A DNA stretch of 64,000 bases from Marsupella aquatica (Eukaryota > Marchantiophyta), in contig OZ316892.1 of NCBI GenBank assembly GCA_973895155.1, positions 8,184,001-8,248,000 on the forward strand, in the 5' to 3' direction. Below, piece by piece: positions 38,346 to 47,949 of the stretch (its first letter is position 1; each line of letters opens with the position of its first letter). The position numbers and the translations under genes were made by a program. The notes beneath the pieces were generated by a model, which worked only from the letters and a program-made list of their open reading frames with translations, was not told where the DNA came from and did no database searches.

Positions 38346-40749
38346 CGAGTTGCGGGGGCCGGATGTGACCAGGAGAGGTTTCGACCTCCAGACCGGTCTT
38401 GGGTTGTTTGCTTTGTTCGTGTCAACCCTCTCGAAAAGGGGTTACACCATGGCCTGGAGGGGGCAATAATGGGGTAATGACGACTTGGTCTGGGTTATTG
38501 CTGACAAGAAAGTGAGTAAATGTTGCGCTGCTGTAGCAGGGAAATTTTTCTAAGCTTCAACAGGTTTTGTGGGAACAGGTTTGAGACACTAACCTCAGCC
38601 CAAACAGTCATGATCATAATTAATAATCATATCATAAAAAGATTACTGGGCAAGATTTTTTGGACAAAGGGTTATGGAAATGGTGGCACCTAGTAAAAAG
38701 GGTTACATACCATTAACCTTTCTTCTTGACAAGAATTATGTATAGGGTAATGCAGGTCTGGGCGTAGGGTTACTAGGCTGTAACCCTGCGTCCGGAATAT
38801 GAAAAGAAACTGACCGGCGGCAGCCGGGAAGCTTCTTTGAATATTCCGGGAGCAGGTTATAGCCTATAACCCCAGCACTGCCCCTGCATTAGCGTACGTA
38901 ACTCCTGCCCGGAAAGAGGTTACCGGCTCAACTTTTCAGGACACCAGATTATGACTATAGCAGGCCCCTGTAGAAATGGTTACACACCAGTAACCTCTTC
39001 TCCTGACAGGATTTACGTACTATAATCCCTCAAAGCTATGAGGCCCAAGGGTTATAGGCTGTAATCTGGAGGAGGGTGAGCCTGAGGGGTTATTTACAGC
39101 TATGGTTGTAAACCCTTGAGTGGCCATGGAATGGCAAGCAGAACCATCCACGCATAGTTTTGATCTATCTTTTATCTGAAAATAATGTCTGAATCAGATA
39201 ACCCTCCAGGGGGCCTAGCCAAGGGGCCAAAATCTCATAACCCCCGGGCCAGGCTGGCAGGGGTCTATGGCTCATGACCCTCGAGATATATCCAAAGAGA
39301 AAACTACAAGACTTGGAACCCCGTTTCATGCCAACCCCATAGCAAGGCTGGCAAGGGGGTTCCAGGTTAAAGAAGAAGGGAAGGAAGGAAGTAGGGAATA
39401 CACTCTTAAGAGTGTCTCCAACAGTAAGTGTTTTCCATACCCTACCTACTAAATATCTACACAGGAGCCACTTTTGCCGATTGACTGAACCTCAGTTGGC
39501 ATGGAAGGAAAATTCCAAAGTAAATAATGGATCCTGAGATTTGCAGGATGAGTGAGGTCCTTGTAATGCATTTTATGGGCACACTAGAGGTAAGGACTTC
39601 CTCCAAACAGTGGTCCCCTCCAAAATGCTATCTGGCTGTCTCAGCCAAATTTGATGTTCAGATCCTGGTTTAGCCCTAAAGTGGGCCATCTTCAAGGGAG
39701 ACTTTGACAGTCAAAGGGCGATTGCCCTAGTGCATGGGAACAATGGCTAGTTAGGATTAATTGTGAGAATGAGATCTAAGACTGTGTATGCATGTTTGTT
39801 GGCCACACATGTCTGACATAATATACAGCAATCCTCCTGACAAAGACATAATGCGTGAATGTTGGAATACAAATGTCAAGCCATGTGTTTGATAGCTCAA
39901 TGCTGGTGCATTGCACAACATTGTTGTGAAATTGTCATATCTCATTTATTAGTGTGGCAACACCAGTGCATTGTATAGAAGATGTCCTTGTGAAAAAGAT
40001 TTCGATGCAAAAAGGATGTCATTGCATAAGTGTTGTCATGCAAAAATTAAAGTTGTCAAGCAGAATTGTTTATGAACAAAAGTACTGACATTATTTGTAA
40101 GTGTTGTTAGTGTTGGCAAAGATTGTCAAAGGGAAATTGTGCATGCAAAAAGGGTTGTTAAATAGACTTTCAAGCATTAATTGTTGGGATGGGGAAGAGA
40201 TGGAAATTGCATACAAAATCAAGAATGCAATTGATACTGAAAATTGTGATCCAAAAAGAGTGTGATAAGAAGACACAAAAGTAGGATATATTCTCATGCC
40301 TTGCACCAGATGTTATCCATGCTGAATGTGATTGGTACCAAAAATTATAGACAGAAAAGGTGCAATAAAACATGAAATTTTGTGACACGAAGGTGTTGTA
40401 GCAAGAATGATCTTGTCTCCACATCTACTTTAAAAAACCCACACAAACAGGAGAGTGTTTCTCACTCCCTCTTAAATAATGGATACACAGGAATGAATGA
40501 ATCTTATACCCTACCCCTCTTAATAACTAATGCTTTTGTAATTACCTTTATTTGTACTTTCTTTCTCATTAATTAGATTATCTCACACTACCACCTGTAG
40601 GTTTGCCTTTACCCACCATGAGTTCTTTTTGGGACATGTTATGATACCCACAAAATATTTAAATTGAACTATAGCCTATAGCCCAACTACCGAGATATAT
40701 GCTATACTGTCTTACCCGATGGGCCTCTACAAAACTTTTCTTACCTAAT
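38346..40749. other. Intergenic region between UTP10 and the CACTA element
   Basis: No gene recognised. The first kilobase (about 38.4-39.4 kb) is rich in short palindromes of the form GGTTA..TAACC, described separately. The rest (39.4-40.7 kb) is AT-rich with many TTGTCA/TGCAAAA words and no recognisable coding or transposon feature. Confidence 0.5.
38701..38995. repeat. Cluster of GGTTA..TAACC palindromes
   Basis: Inverted-repeat words recur at 38701-38718 (GGTTA, 8 nt, TAACC), 38766-38787 (AGGGTTAC..GTAACCCT), 38855-38871 (a perfect 17-nt palindrome GGTTATAGCCTATAACC) and 38978-38995 (GGTTAC..GTAACC). Further imperfect forms lie near 38890-38925 and 39049-39070. The loop sequences differ, so this is not one tandem unit. 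Confidence 0.75.
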
Positions 40750-40764
40750 CACTACTACATATTC

Positions 40765-41320
40765 GGCCTTTTTGCGAAGGCGATTTAGTCGTGCTGAAAT
40801 GCCCTGCGAGACACTGTCCATCGCTCGCTTTGCAATTGATAACTCATCTCAATTAGCAATGATAAAAGCATCGCAACCCCAATTTGCGATGCGCAACCCA
40901 TCTCAAACGCTTGCGGTTCTTAATTGATCGCAAACATGTTGCAATATCATTTCCATTCGGCCGCGTTTGCGAATCCTTTGTCATCGCAAATACTCTGCCA
41001 TCCTAATACCCTCAACAATTTTGCGAGTCATCGGACATCGCTCGGACGTTTGTGAGACTCATTCTATCGCAAGTTTGCGAATATTAATGTATAGCAACTA
41101 TGCGAACAGATTAATATCGCAATATCATGCCAAATTAGGCAACAACTCTTGCGTTGAAATAAGGTTTGCAAATTTACGATGCGGGTTAATTCGCAAGATT
41201 GCGAGGATATGGGAATGGACAAGTTGCGAATGTTATTGTATCGGAAACATTTAGCGTTCGAAGGTAGTGCGAAGGAATCCTGTTCGCAAAATGGTTCGCA
41301 AAATTAATAAGTGACGTTGA
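40765..41320. repeat. Left subterminal repeat region of the CACTA element
   Basis: Over about 550 bp, some two dozen copies of TTGCGA or TCGCAA (often TTTGCGAA or TCGCAAAT) occur in both orientations at irregular spacing. In En/Spm elements such subterminal motifs are bound by TNPA-type proteins. The same words recur at the right end. Confidence 0.8.
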
Positions 41321-41335
41321 AGGTAATTTAGGTGA

Positions 41336-42200
41336 AAAAGGGGATGGGCCAAGTGAGGGACGATGGAGGGACAAGGGTAGGAGGGAGAAAGAGGGAGAAA
41401 GGGGACGGTTGGGACAAGGAAAGGAGGGAGGAAGGAGGAGGGTGCGCTAATTTAGGGAAGGCCGGTATATAGGTAAGAGGGAGAAAGGGGGTGGGATGCA
41501 AGGAATCGAGGGAGGAAAGAGGGTATAGGCAAGGTAAGAGGGAGAAATTAAGGAGCCAGGGTGGGACAAGGAATGGAGGGAGGGAAAAGGAAAAGATGGA
41601 GTAAGGAAGAGGGTTAGCCAATTAATATAGGTAAGAGGGAGAAAGGGTTTGGAACAAGGAAAGGAGGGAGGGAAAAGGAAAAGAGGGAGGAAGGAGGAGG
41701 GTTGGCCAATTCATTTAGGTAAGAGGGAGAAAGGGTTTGGGACAAGGAAAGGAGGGAGGAAGGAGTTTGGTTATATATAGGTAAGAGGAAGAAAGTAAGG
41801 GTCCAGGATGAGATAAGGAAGCGAGTGAAGGGGAAGGAGGAGGGTGGACCATGAATTTAGGGTACAGGGATGAGGGGGTGGGACAAGGAAAGGATGGGGC
41901 AGGTTGGAGGGACAAGTTAGGGAGGGCCGGTACAGGTACTTAAGAGGGATTAAGGGGGTGGGACAAGGAAAGGAGGGAGGTTGGGACAAGTTAGGGAGGG
42001 TTAGTTTAGGTAAGAGGGAGAAAGGGTTTTGGACAAGGAAATGAGCCGGAGGGAAGAAGGGAGGATGTATATAATTATATATATGAGGGAGAAACTAAGG
42101 GGCCGGGGTTTAAGTTAAGAGAGGGAAAAGGAAAGAGGGATTTAGGGAGAAAAGAGGGGTGTCAAGGAAAGGAAGAAGGAGAAAGAGTACAAGTAGCATG
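41336..42200. repeat. Purine-rich degenerate tandem repeats inside the CACTA element
   Basis: The plus strand is nearly all A and G. Units begin TAGGTAAGAGGGAGAAAG and continue with GGGACAAGGAAAGGAGGGAGG, spaced about 50-100 bp, at roughly 41470, 41535, 41625, 41717, 41775, 41937 and 42005. Long frames on the minus strand (Pro/Leu/Ser-rich) are by-products of this composition, not genes. Confidence 0.8.
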
Positions 42201-42405
42201 AGTTATCATAACACAAAGTCTAGCAAAAGGTGTGGAGGCATGGAGTTTAGGGTTTAGAGTATATCAATGACATTTCAAAATGACATGATCAATTCACAAA
42301 TGCACATGAATATATCTCCAACAAAGAAAATAGAGAAATCATCATAAATATGAATCCAATGATAGGAATTGGCATCACTATATATCCGCATAATATACAT
42401 ATCCC

Positions 42406-43330
42406 TCATTCTTGGTCCACATCCTCATCGGGGGGGACACAACCATAATATCAGGCCTTTCCCCGATAATAGAACAAGATCGTGGCACATACGTGATGAC
42501 AAGTGACCACTCCTCTGGGTTTGGGGGGTATGGAATATAGAAACATTGCTCCACATGGCTTGAAAATGTAAATGGCTCTGATGTTTGCCAGTGCGATGGC
42601 TGGAAACTAGTGGTAGACGTCTTGAGTCATGTAAATCCACACTCATCTTGAACCACAGTGGGATTGTTACCTACAAGGTTCACTTTGAACCACTTGCACT
42701 TGAAGATATACTCTTCAAACTTTGACTGTGCATCATATGATATCACTAGGATCTCCTCTATTTTTCCATAATGTGGCACAACATCTTGAATAATATTTCT
42801 GTCGTGACGACTGCTACGAGAATCTTGAGAGAATTGTCCTTGAACTCCACAATCAAATGTACGACCCCTCTTCTCATCAAGGGAAGAAATCCTAAATTCA
42901 GTGAAATCATATGGACATGTTACAAAAAATTAGATGCAAACATATTACAATTTTAACATAATACACCACAAATATATTTCCAGTATACATAACTAATATC
43001 TAATGTTTGACAAAAATATTAAGAGAGGATGGTTAGTAAGGTATGTAGGATCAATCACCTGAAATGTCTCCCTTGTGTCCACATTGTTGTCCTTGATGTT
43101 ACAATTCTCAAGGGACCATGCATAATGGTATGGACATCATCTGTGATGGTTGGAAAATGTAATATACTCTCTCCCCTGGCCACCATGTCATCCACCTCAA
43201 CTAGCTTTGCCTTCATATAGTCATGACACTTGGGAAAGATCCTTGGCCTCTAACTGTTACTTTTGGCCTCTTCATAGAAGTTCCTCCATTCTTCCATGAT
43301 AGTGTTGTTACTCAACATGAATGTACTCAT
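42406..43330 (-). pseudogene. CACTA transposase (TNPD-type) C-terminal remnant
   Basis: Two segments join through a GT-AG intron: about 43330-43059 (EEWRNFYEEAK..KCHDYMKAKLVEVDDMVARGE..HGPLRIVTSR) and 42891-42406 (SLDEKRGRTFDCGV..PHYGKIEEILVISYD..FKCKWFKV..EPFTFSSHVEQCFYIPYP). The second matches the DUF4216 region at the C-terminus of plant CACTA transposases: the toleration of a truncated Y-G-x-I-E-E-I start, FKCKW core and a Q-C-F-Y near the end are all there. An in-frame TAG lies after AKSNS (near 43250) and TGA at 42627-42629. The catalytic N-terminal part is missing, because upstream of about 43325 the frame runs into an unrelated gag-like gene. It cannot encode an active transposase. 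Confidence 0.75.
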
Positions 43331-45360
43331 GCCGTCAAAGCTTGGGGGAGCGACATCTGGCGGGGGAGACTCGGGGCTGCTCTGCTGGCTCGGGTCCCCT
43401 CGGACTACTCTTGGGAGTGTGGGGATAAACCGGCCACATGTCCTTACTCCTGGAACATGATGATTGGACCCGTAGCCGGAGTTATCATTGCTGTAGTCCT
43501 CCACCTCCTCCTCCTCGGCTTGGACTACCGGCTTCTCCCATTGTTCTCCTGATTTTGTTGTGAACACGACTTCACCTCTTGCCGGTCTTGGTTCCTCCTC
43601 CGGCTTCCGTGTTGATCTCTTGTTCTCCTTGTCGGGGCCGGGAGCTACGGCCTGCTTCTCTTCGGCTTCGGGACTAGAGGCTCCTACATACATCCGGACT
43701 CCCGGCTTGTGTTCCGGCCTCCTTCTCTCCTTGACTCCAGTAAAGGGGTTTTCCCTTGTAAGCCGGTTTAGGCCTACCTCTAGAGCAGTGTCCTGTATTG
43801 TTGCCATTGCCGTTGCCGTTGTTGTTGTTGTTGTCGATGCCGTAGCCGTTCTCTTTTCTTTCTCCAGCAGTTTTAGCAGATTCTGCATGCCTGGTTGCTG
43901 CATCGGCAAGTCCTCCGTCCTTGGCCTAAACACCTGCTCGATTGTAGGACTGTCGGGCGGTTTAGGTTTCTCCGTTGCCGGCCTCTGTTCCGGGACCTCC
44001 TCTGGTGCCCTTGCCTGTAGGGAAAGTACCGGGGCAAAGGTCTTACTTCGGGCATACCGGCACAATAGCGGCATGTGATAGCCAAGCCGGGATATGCTTC
44101 CCTTGCCGATCACCAGCTGTTCTTTAGTTGAGTGAGGAGGTAACCGTTGTAGTCCCGGCTTGGGTCTGGCCTCTCTGCCAGATAGACCTGTGCCTTGCCG
44201 ATCTCTGCTCTCGGCCAGTTGCAATGCATGGTCACCCGCAAGAAATCGATCATCTCTCCTATATGCGGGTTGGTGCAAGTGTTACGGAAAAAACCATTCT
44301 TTGTTGAAGGCCCTGGAAATGACCTGAACTCCGTGTCTGGCAAGGTCTTCCTGGTATCTACCTTGGTCTTATTGCCCATTGGCAAGCCAAATACTTCGGC
44401 AATCACCTGGGGAGTGAGACATAATTCCTTCCCATACACCCTTGTGGAATTGGTCTCGGACTCCCATGATCCCACGAATTCAAGTAAGTCTGAATTCGGG
44501 ACCTCCGGCTTCAGCCACGGTAACCTTATGAAGGCTTCCAAGCCGGATCCGGCCATGAAGCCCTGATATTTCCGAGTCTGCATAGCCGTAAAGCATGCAT
44601 CATCCTCTCTTGCAAAGTGTAATTGGACCTCCTTGGGGAGGATCGCCACCCAGCCTTCCAAGTGTCATCTCTCATTGGAATGGCGTTGATGGGGTCAACC
44701 TCCTCCTCCTCGGCTTCTCTCTGCCTCCTGCTCTGCTATTCGACTAGTTTCTTTGGTGCCGCCGACCTCGTTCTTTTTGCCGGGGTGGCCTCGTCGTTGT
44801 TAATTCCCTTCCTCTTCATCTCGGTTGCCGTGGATGTCTCTCCGAGCACGGTTGCCTTTGGCCACCCCTCCGTGCTACCCTTCAACTCCCAGTGTAGGTC
44901 GTTGCAGCGTTTGATGGCTTCGCGGATGCCAACGACTCTATCTTCGCAAAACAGAAGGTCGTCGAGTTGATTGCTAGTAGGAGTCCACAAGAATTCGGCC
45001 TTGATGAGTTCTCCTCCTAAGAAGGCAGCTTTTTGCAGCTCCCACAATCGAGCGAGCTCCTGCCGTTCTCGAGCTGCTCTCTCCGATTCTTCATCCTCGT
45101 AAGTCCCAATGTACTCAGTTGCCCGTTCGAACAGGCATCCCCAAAAATGTGCCGTTTGATTGACGTTGCTCATACCCATATCGAGTTGATAGTTGGTATC
45201 TGCTCCCCCCTTGAGTGCTTGCTTAAGCAGCTGATAGTAGTTGGCCGCCCGTAGTCGTCTGCCCAGTTCGTGCCTGCAAATGAGCCACAACTCTTCGCGA
45301 GCAGTCCTTACCCCTCTCCTCCTCGGCGTTTCTCTCCCGTTGGTGACCCCTAGCCGCCGG
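43322..45360 (-). pseudogene. Decayed gag-like gene of an unrecognised family, copy 1
   Basis: Three frame pieces follow each other. A helical N-terminal part (45290-44736: WLICRHELGRR..EYIGTYEDEESERAARERQ) ends at TAG after KKLVE. A conserved core (44661-44110) contains VQLHFARED, LLEFVGSWE, VYGKELCLTPQVIAEVFGLP and FPGPSTKNGFFRN. A C-terminal part (44278-43322) contains SRLGYHMPLLCRYARSKTFAPV, a Pro/Thr/charged linker and VPGVRTCGRF..SPESPPPDV. One stop and two frameshifts (near 44665 and 44125) break it. The core has the feel of plant transposon-associated domains (a fold like Transposase_32/plant mobile domain is possible) but I cannot assign it. The second copy at 59836-63087 shares the core and the SPESPPPDV motif. 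The 3' end is fused to CACTA transposase sequence. Confidence 0.6.
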
Positions 45361-46738
45361 CATTATCGTGCCCTAACCCTAATCGTGTTCTCTCCCCTGG
45401 CGTCCTTACTTCCGGCCTCGGCTCGGGTTCCATAGTCACCCTTAATTGTTTATATTTTCTTATTTCTGTAACTATACTAAGGTGTTTCTAGGGTACACTT
45501 CCCATTTCCACTTAAACTAGCCGAGTGATTCCTGGCTAGGTATCACAACGGCCGAAAAACAGCTCTCTATTTTTTGGGAATATTCCCGCACAGTCCAACA
45601 GGGCTCACAGGGGGCCGTTCCCCCTGTCGGAGCGGTTAAAATGGAGGGTCACAGGGCCCGGGATGAGGCACAACCAATGAGGAGGAGGAGAGAAAAAAAT
45701 TCAGAAAAACACACTCTAAAGGGGTCTTAAAGCCCCTGGCAAAGGCACGCGTATTCGTGGCAATGCGCGCATATTTGCAGCCAGAATCGCGTATAAACAA
45801 CAAAAAATGTGAAAAAATGAGTTTAAAGGGGTCAAAATGCGCGTATTTTTGCATATTTGGGCCGTATATGGGCGTTTTTGGCCGTATTTGGGCCCAAAAA
45901 AGCACGTTTTCACGCTTAAAGGGGTGTGGGAGGCCGGTGTGCGCATCGGGGCGTATGGCGAACCTGGTTTGTCGGGTATTGGGGCCATATTGGGGCAAAA
46001 AATGCCCTAAACTAAGCTTTAAAATGTGCCCAAAATGACACAAAGGCCGTGTTACAAACCTTAGCCGCCTCCGCTTTGGTTTCCAATGAGAAAAGTGATG
46101 ACCGCCGACATGAAAATGTTTCTGAATTGCACCGGCACGTCTGAAGCTCCACCAGAGAAAGAACTTATGTTGCGTCGCCTTCACTCCACGTCAAGTGCCA
46201 ATCCCGGACTCAAAATGACCGTCTCGCCATGATCTCTTTGTTGAGCCTCAGCACTTCGCATTTCTTCCTCCGAGTCAAGCGTCACGACGAGTAATCCGGT
46301 TCAGGGAAAAATAAGCACCATAGCTGTCAAAAAACCAGAACGCCTCCTTCACTCGTCACGACGCACTCGTTCCGCAAACATCAGCAAACTAGATACCAAA
46401 ACGACCAGCTTGCTCTAACCTTCAACTTGAACTATCACATGCGACGCCCCGCACACCGCACAACTCACACCATTGAAGAAACGATCTATGGTTTCTCCCC
46501 CGAAATACCGTCGAACACGAATAAACCCTGAACGACGCAAACTTCAATTCCTCCGCACCACGGATACCGATCAGCGAGCTCTGACCACCGTTAGAATGCC
46601 CTCTCACTAACCTATCCGCTCAGCCACACACAATCAAGTTTCATGCGACGAAACTCTGAATGTACCATCGACAATGAACGCTGGAAAAACCTATCACGAA
46701 AAAACCTTGTCACCTCCCAGGCATGCTCTGATACCACT
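45361..46738. other. Low-complexity and LTR-element leader sequence inside the CACTA element
   Basis: From 46738 down to about 46100 the minus strand follows the primer-binding site of the Copia-type LTR and should be its leader or internal region; no Copia gag or pol motif is recognisable. Between about 45580 and 46060 the sequence is a low-complexity stretch with repeated GGCCGTAT/TGGGCC/AAAAATG words. Open frames on either strand here look like composition artefacts. No partner LTR is visible. Confidence 0.45.
46725..46736 (-). other. Initiator-tRNA primer-binding site of a Copia-type element
   Basis: On the minus strand the sequence is TGGTATCAGAGC, the standard complement of initiator tRNA-Met used by plant Copia elements, two bases after the LTR end CTCAACA. 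It fixes the orientation of the element as minus and the LTR at 46739-47082 as its 5' LTR. Confidence 0.85.
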
Positions 46739-47082
46739 TGTTGAGCATAGACGACATTCGCAACGGCAAGCCCATGAACCATCCAACGCACAATAGTCGA
46801 CACAGAGAGATACGTGGTTCACCTTCACATGAGGCTACGTCCACGGGAACACACAAGAGCTTTACTGCACTCTAGGCCGATCGACCATACCAAGCATCCA
46901 CAGCACAAGCTCTCCCTATCTCTCAACTAGCTCCGTAACAATGAGCCTAAGTTCCACCAGGGTCTGGCATCAGCCCTGGCTATATACACAACAGCACTAC
47001 CGCTAACATTAGCTAAGTCCTAACCCAAGTTAGCCTAATTGTAGTTCGCTCATGAGTCACAAGACTAGAGCAAAATCTAACA
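46739..47082 (-). mobile_element. Copia-type 5' LTR, 344 bp, partner LTR missing
   Basis: Read on the minus strand the LTR starts TGTTAGATTTTGC and ends TATGCTCAACA, followed by the primer-binding site. Its length equals that of the solo LTR at 51964-52307, which it matches along its whole length in opposite orientation with scattered substitutions. No second LTR of this orientation is found between 40.7 and 46.7 kb, so the element was truncated after insertion into the CACTA transposon. Confidence 0.85.
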
Positions 47083-47089
47083 GCTCCCA

Positions 47090-47610
47090 CAATGCCTATG
47101 CATTTGTCAAAATCCACCAAAGTAATGGTCACCCTGCATCTTATATATTATGTTCCCCTCCTATGTTAGCATAACATCCAAACACCAACCCCCTCTTACC
47201 CTCATAAGTTACCATAAACCCTAAATGCCAAAGCCGAGGGTCTTACCCTCCTAAATTAACATAATCTGACCCTAAACCCTCACCACTTAAGCCCTCCTAT
47301 GTTCCTGTAAAGAGCAAATGCCAAAACCCCTCTTACCCTCCTAATTGACCAAAACTTCACATGCCAAATCCCTCTTACCATATGTTAGTACCCAATGCCA
47401 AAGCCAAGGTCTCACCCTCCAAAATTTCCAGCAGACCCTTAATTCAAACAAACCCAAATCATTTATCTCTCCTAAATTGGCCATAATCTCAAACAACAAT
47501 AGGATACACCATCCTTCATATCCCTCCAACCTTAAAACCCCTCCTACATACCTTAGCTTATTAGTCTTATCACTTATATACCCGCTTAAGTATACCCCCC
47601 ACCTTAATTC
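47090..47610. repeat. Pyrimidine-rich degenerate repeats inside the CACTA element
   Basis: Words CTCTTACCCTCCTAA, AATGCCAAA and ACCCTAAACCCT recur at irregular spacing. On the minus strand this resembles the GTAAGAGGG-rich block at 41336-42200, so the two may be inverted relatives. Long frames on both strands at 47341-48055 come from the scarcity of stops here and are not treated as genes. Confidence 0.6.
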
Positions 47611-47629
47611 AAAATTCAAATTCACACGT

Positions 47630-47780
47630 GATGGGTGCGAGAAGAACATCTTCGCAATCTCATGCGGAAACCTTGTTGCAAACAAAATAACTTCGCAAAT
47701 GGAGGCATTTGTGATGCTTTTTACGAGAGTTTTTGCATCGCAAGTTGAGATGCGTAGAGTTTTGCAAACCCTATCTCCAT
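47630..47780. repeat. Internal cluster of TCGCAA/TTTGCGA motifs
   Basis: About ten GCGA/TCGC-containing words such as CTTCGCAA and CATCGCAAG occur in 150 bp, upstream of the TNPA-like remnant. They match the words at the CACTA ends, though this is the middle of the element. Confidence 0.6.
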
Positions 47781-47949
47781 TGACCCTTATGAATCCCGAG
47801 CGCGGAACGGCCAGGAGAGTGTATTTTTTCATCAGAAGAGCTAAGGAGGTAGTGCTGGAGGTGATGGAGCTTCTGGTAGCAATGGGGGTAACAGAGGGGG
47901 GAGGACCGACTGCAGAAGATGGTGGACGAGCACTTTTCTGTGGCATAAT

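Noticed and set aside
41328-41989. Pro/Leu/Ser-rich frames on the minus strand
   Set aside because: They are the antisense of purine-rich tandem repeats, with no start or codon structure independent of the repeat.
43223-44078. Plus-strand frames of 109 and 172 codons
   Set aside because: They lie antisense to the gag-like pseudogene, whose minus-strand frames match copy 2 elsewhere in the window.
45636-46184. A 182-codon minus-strand frame
   Set aside because: The sequence is low-complexity (GGCCGTATTTGGGCC words) with overlapping open frames on both strands and no family resemblance.
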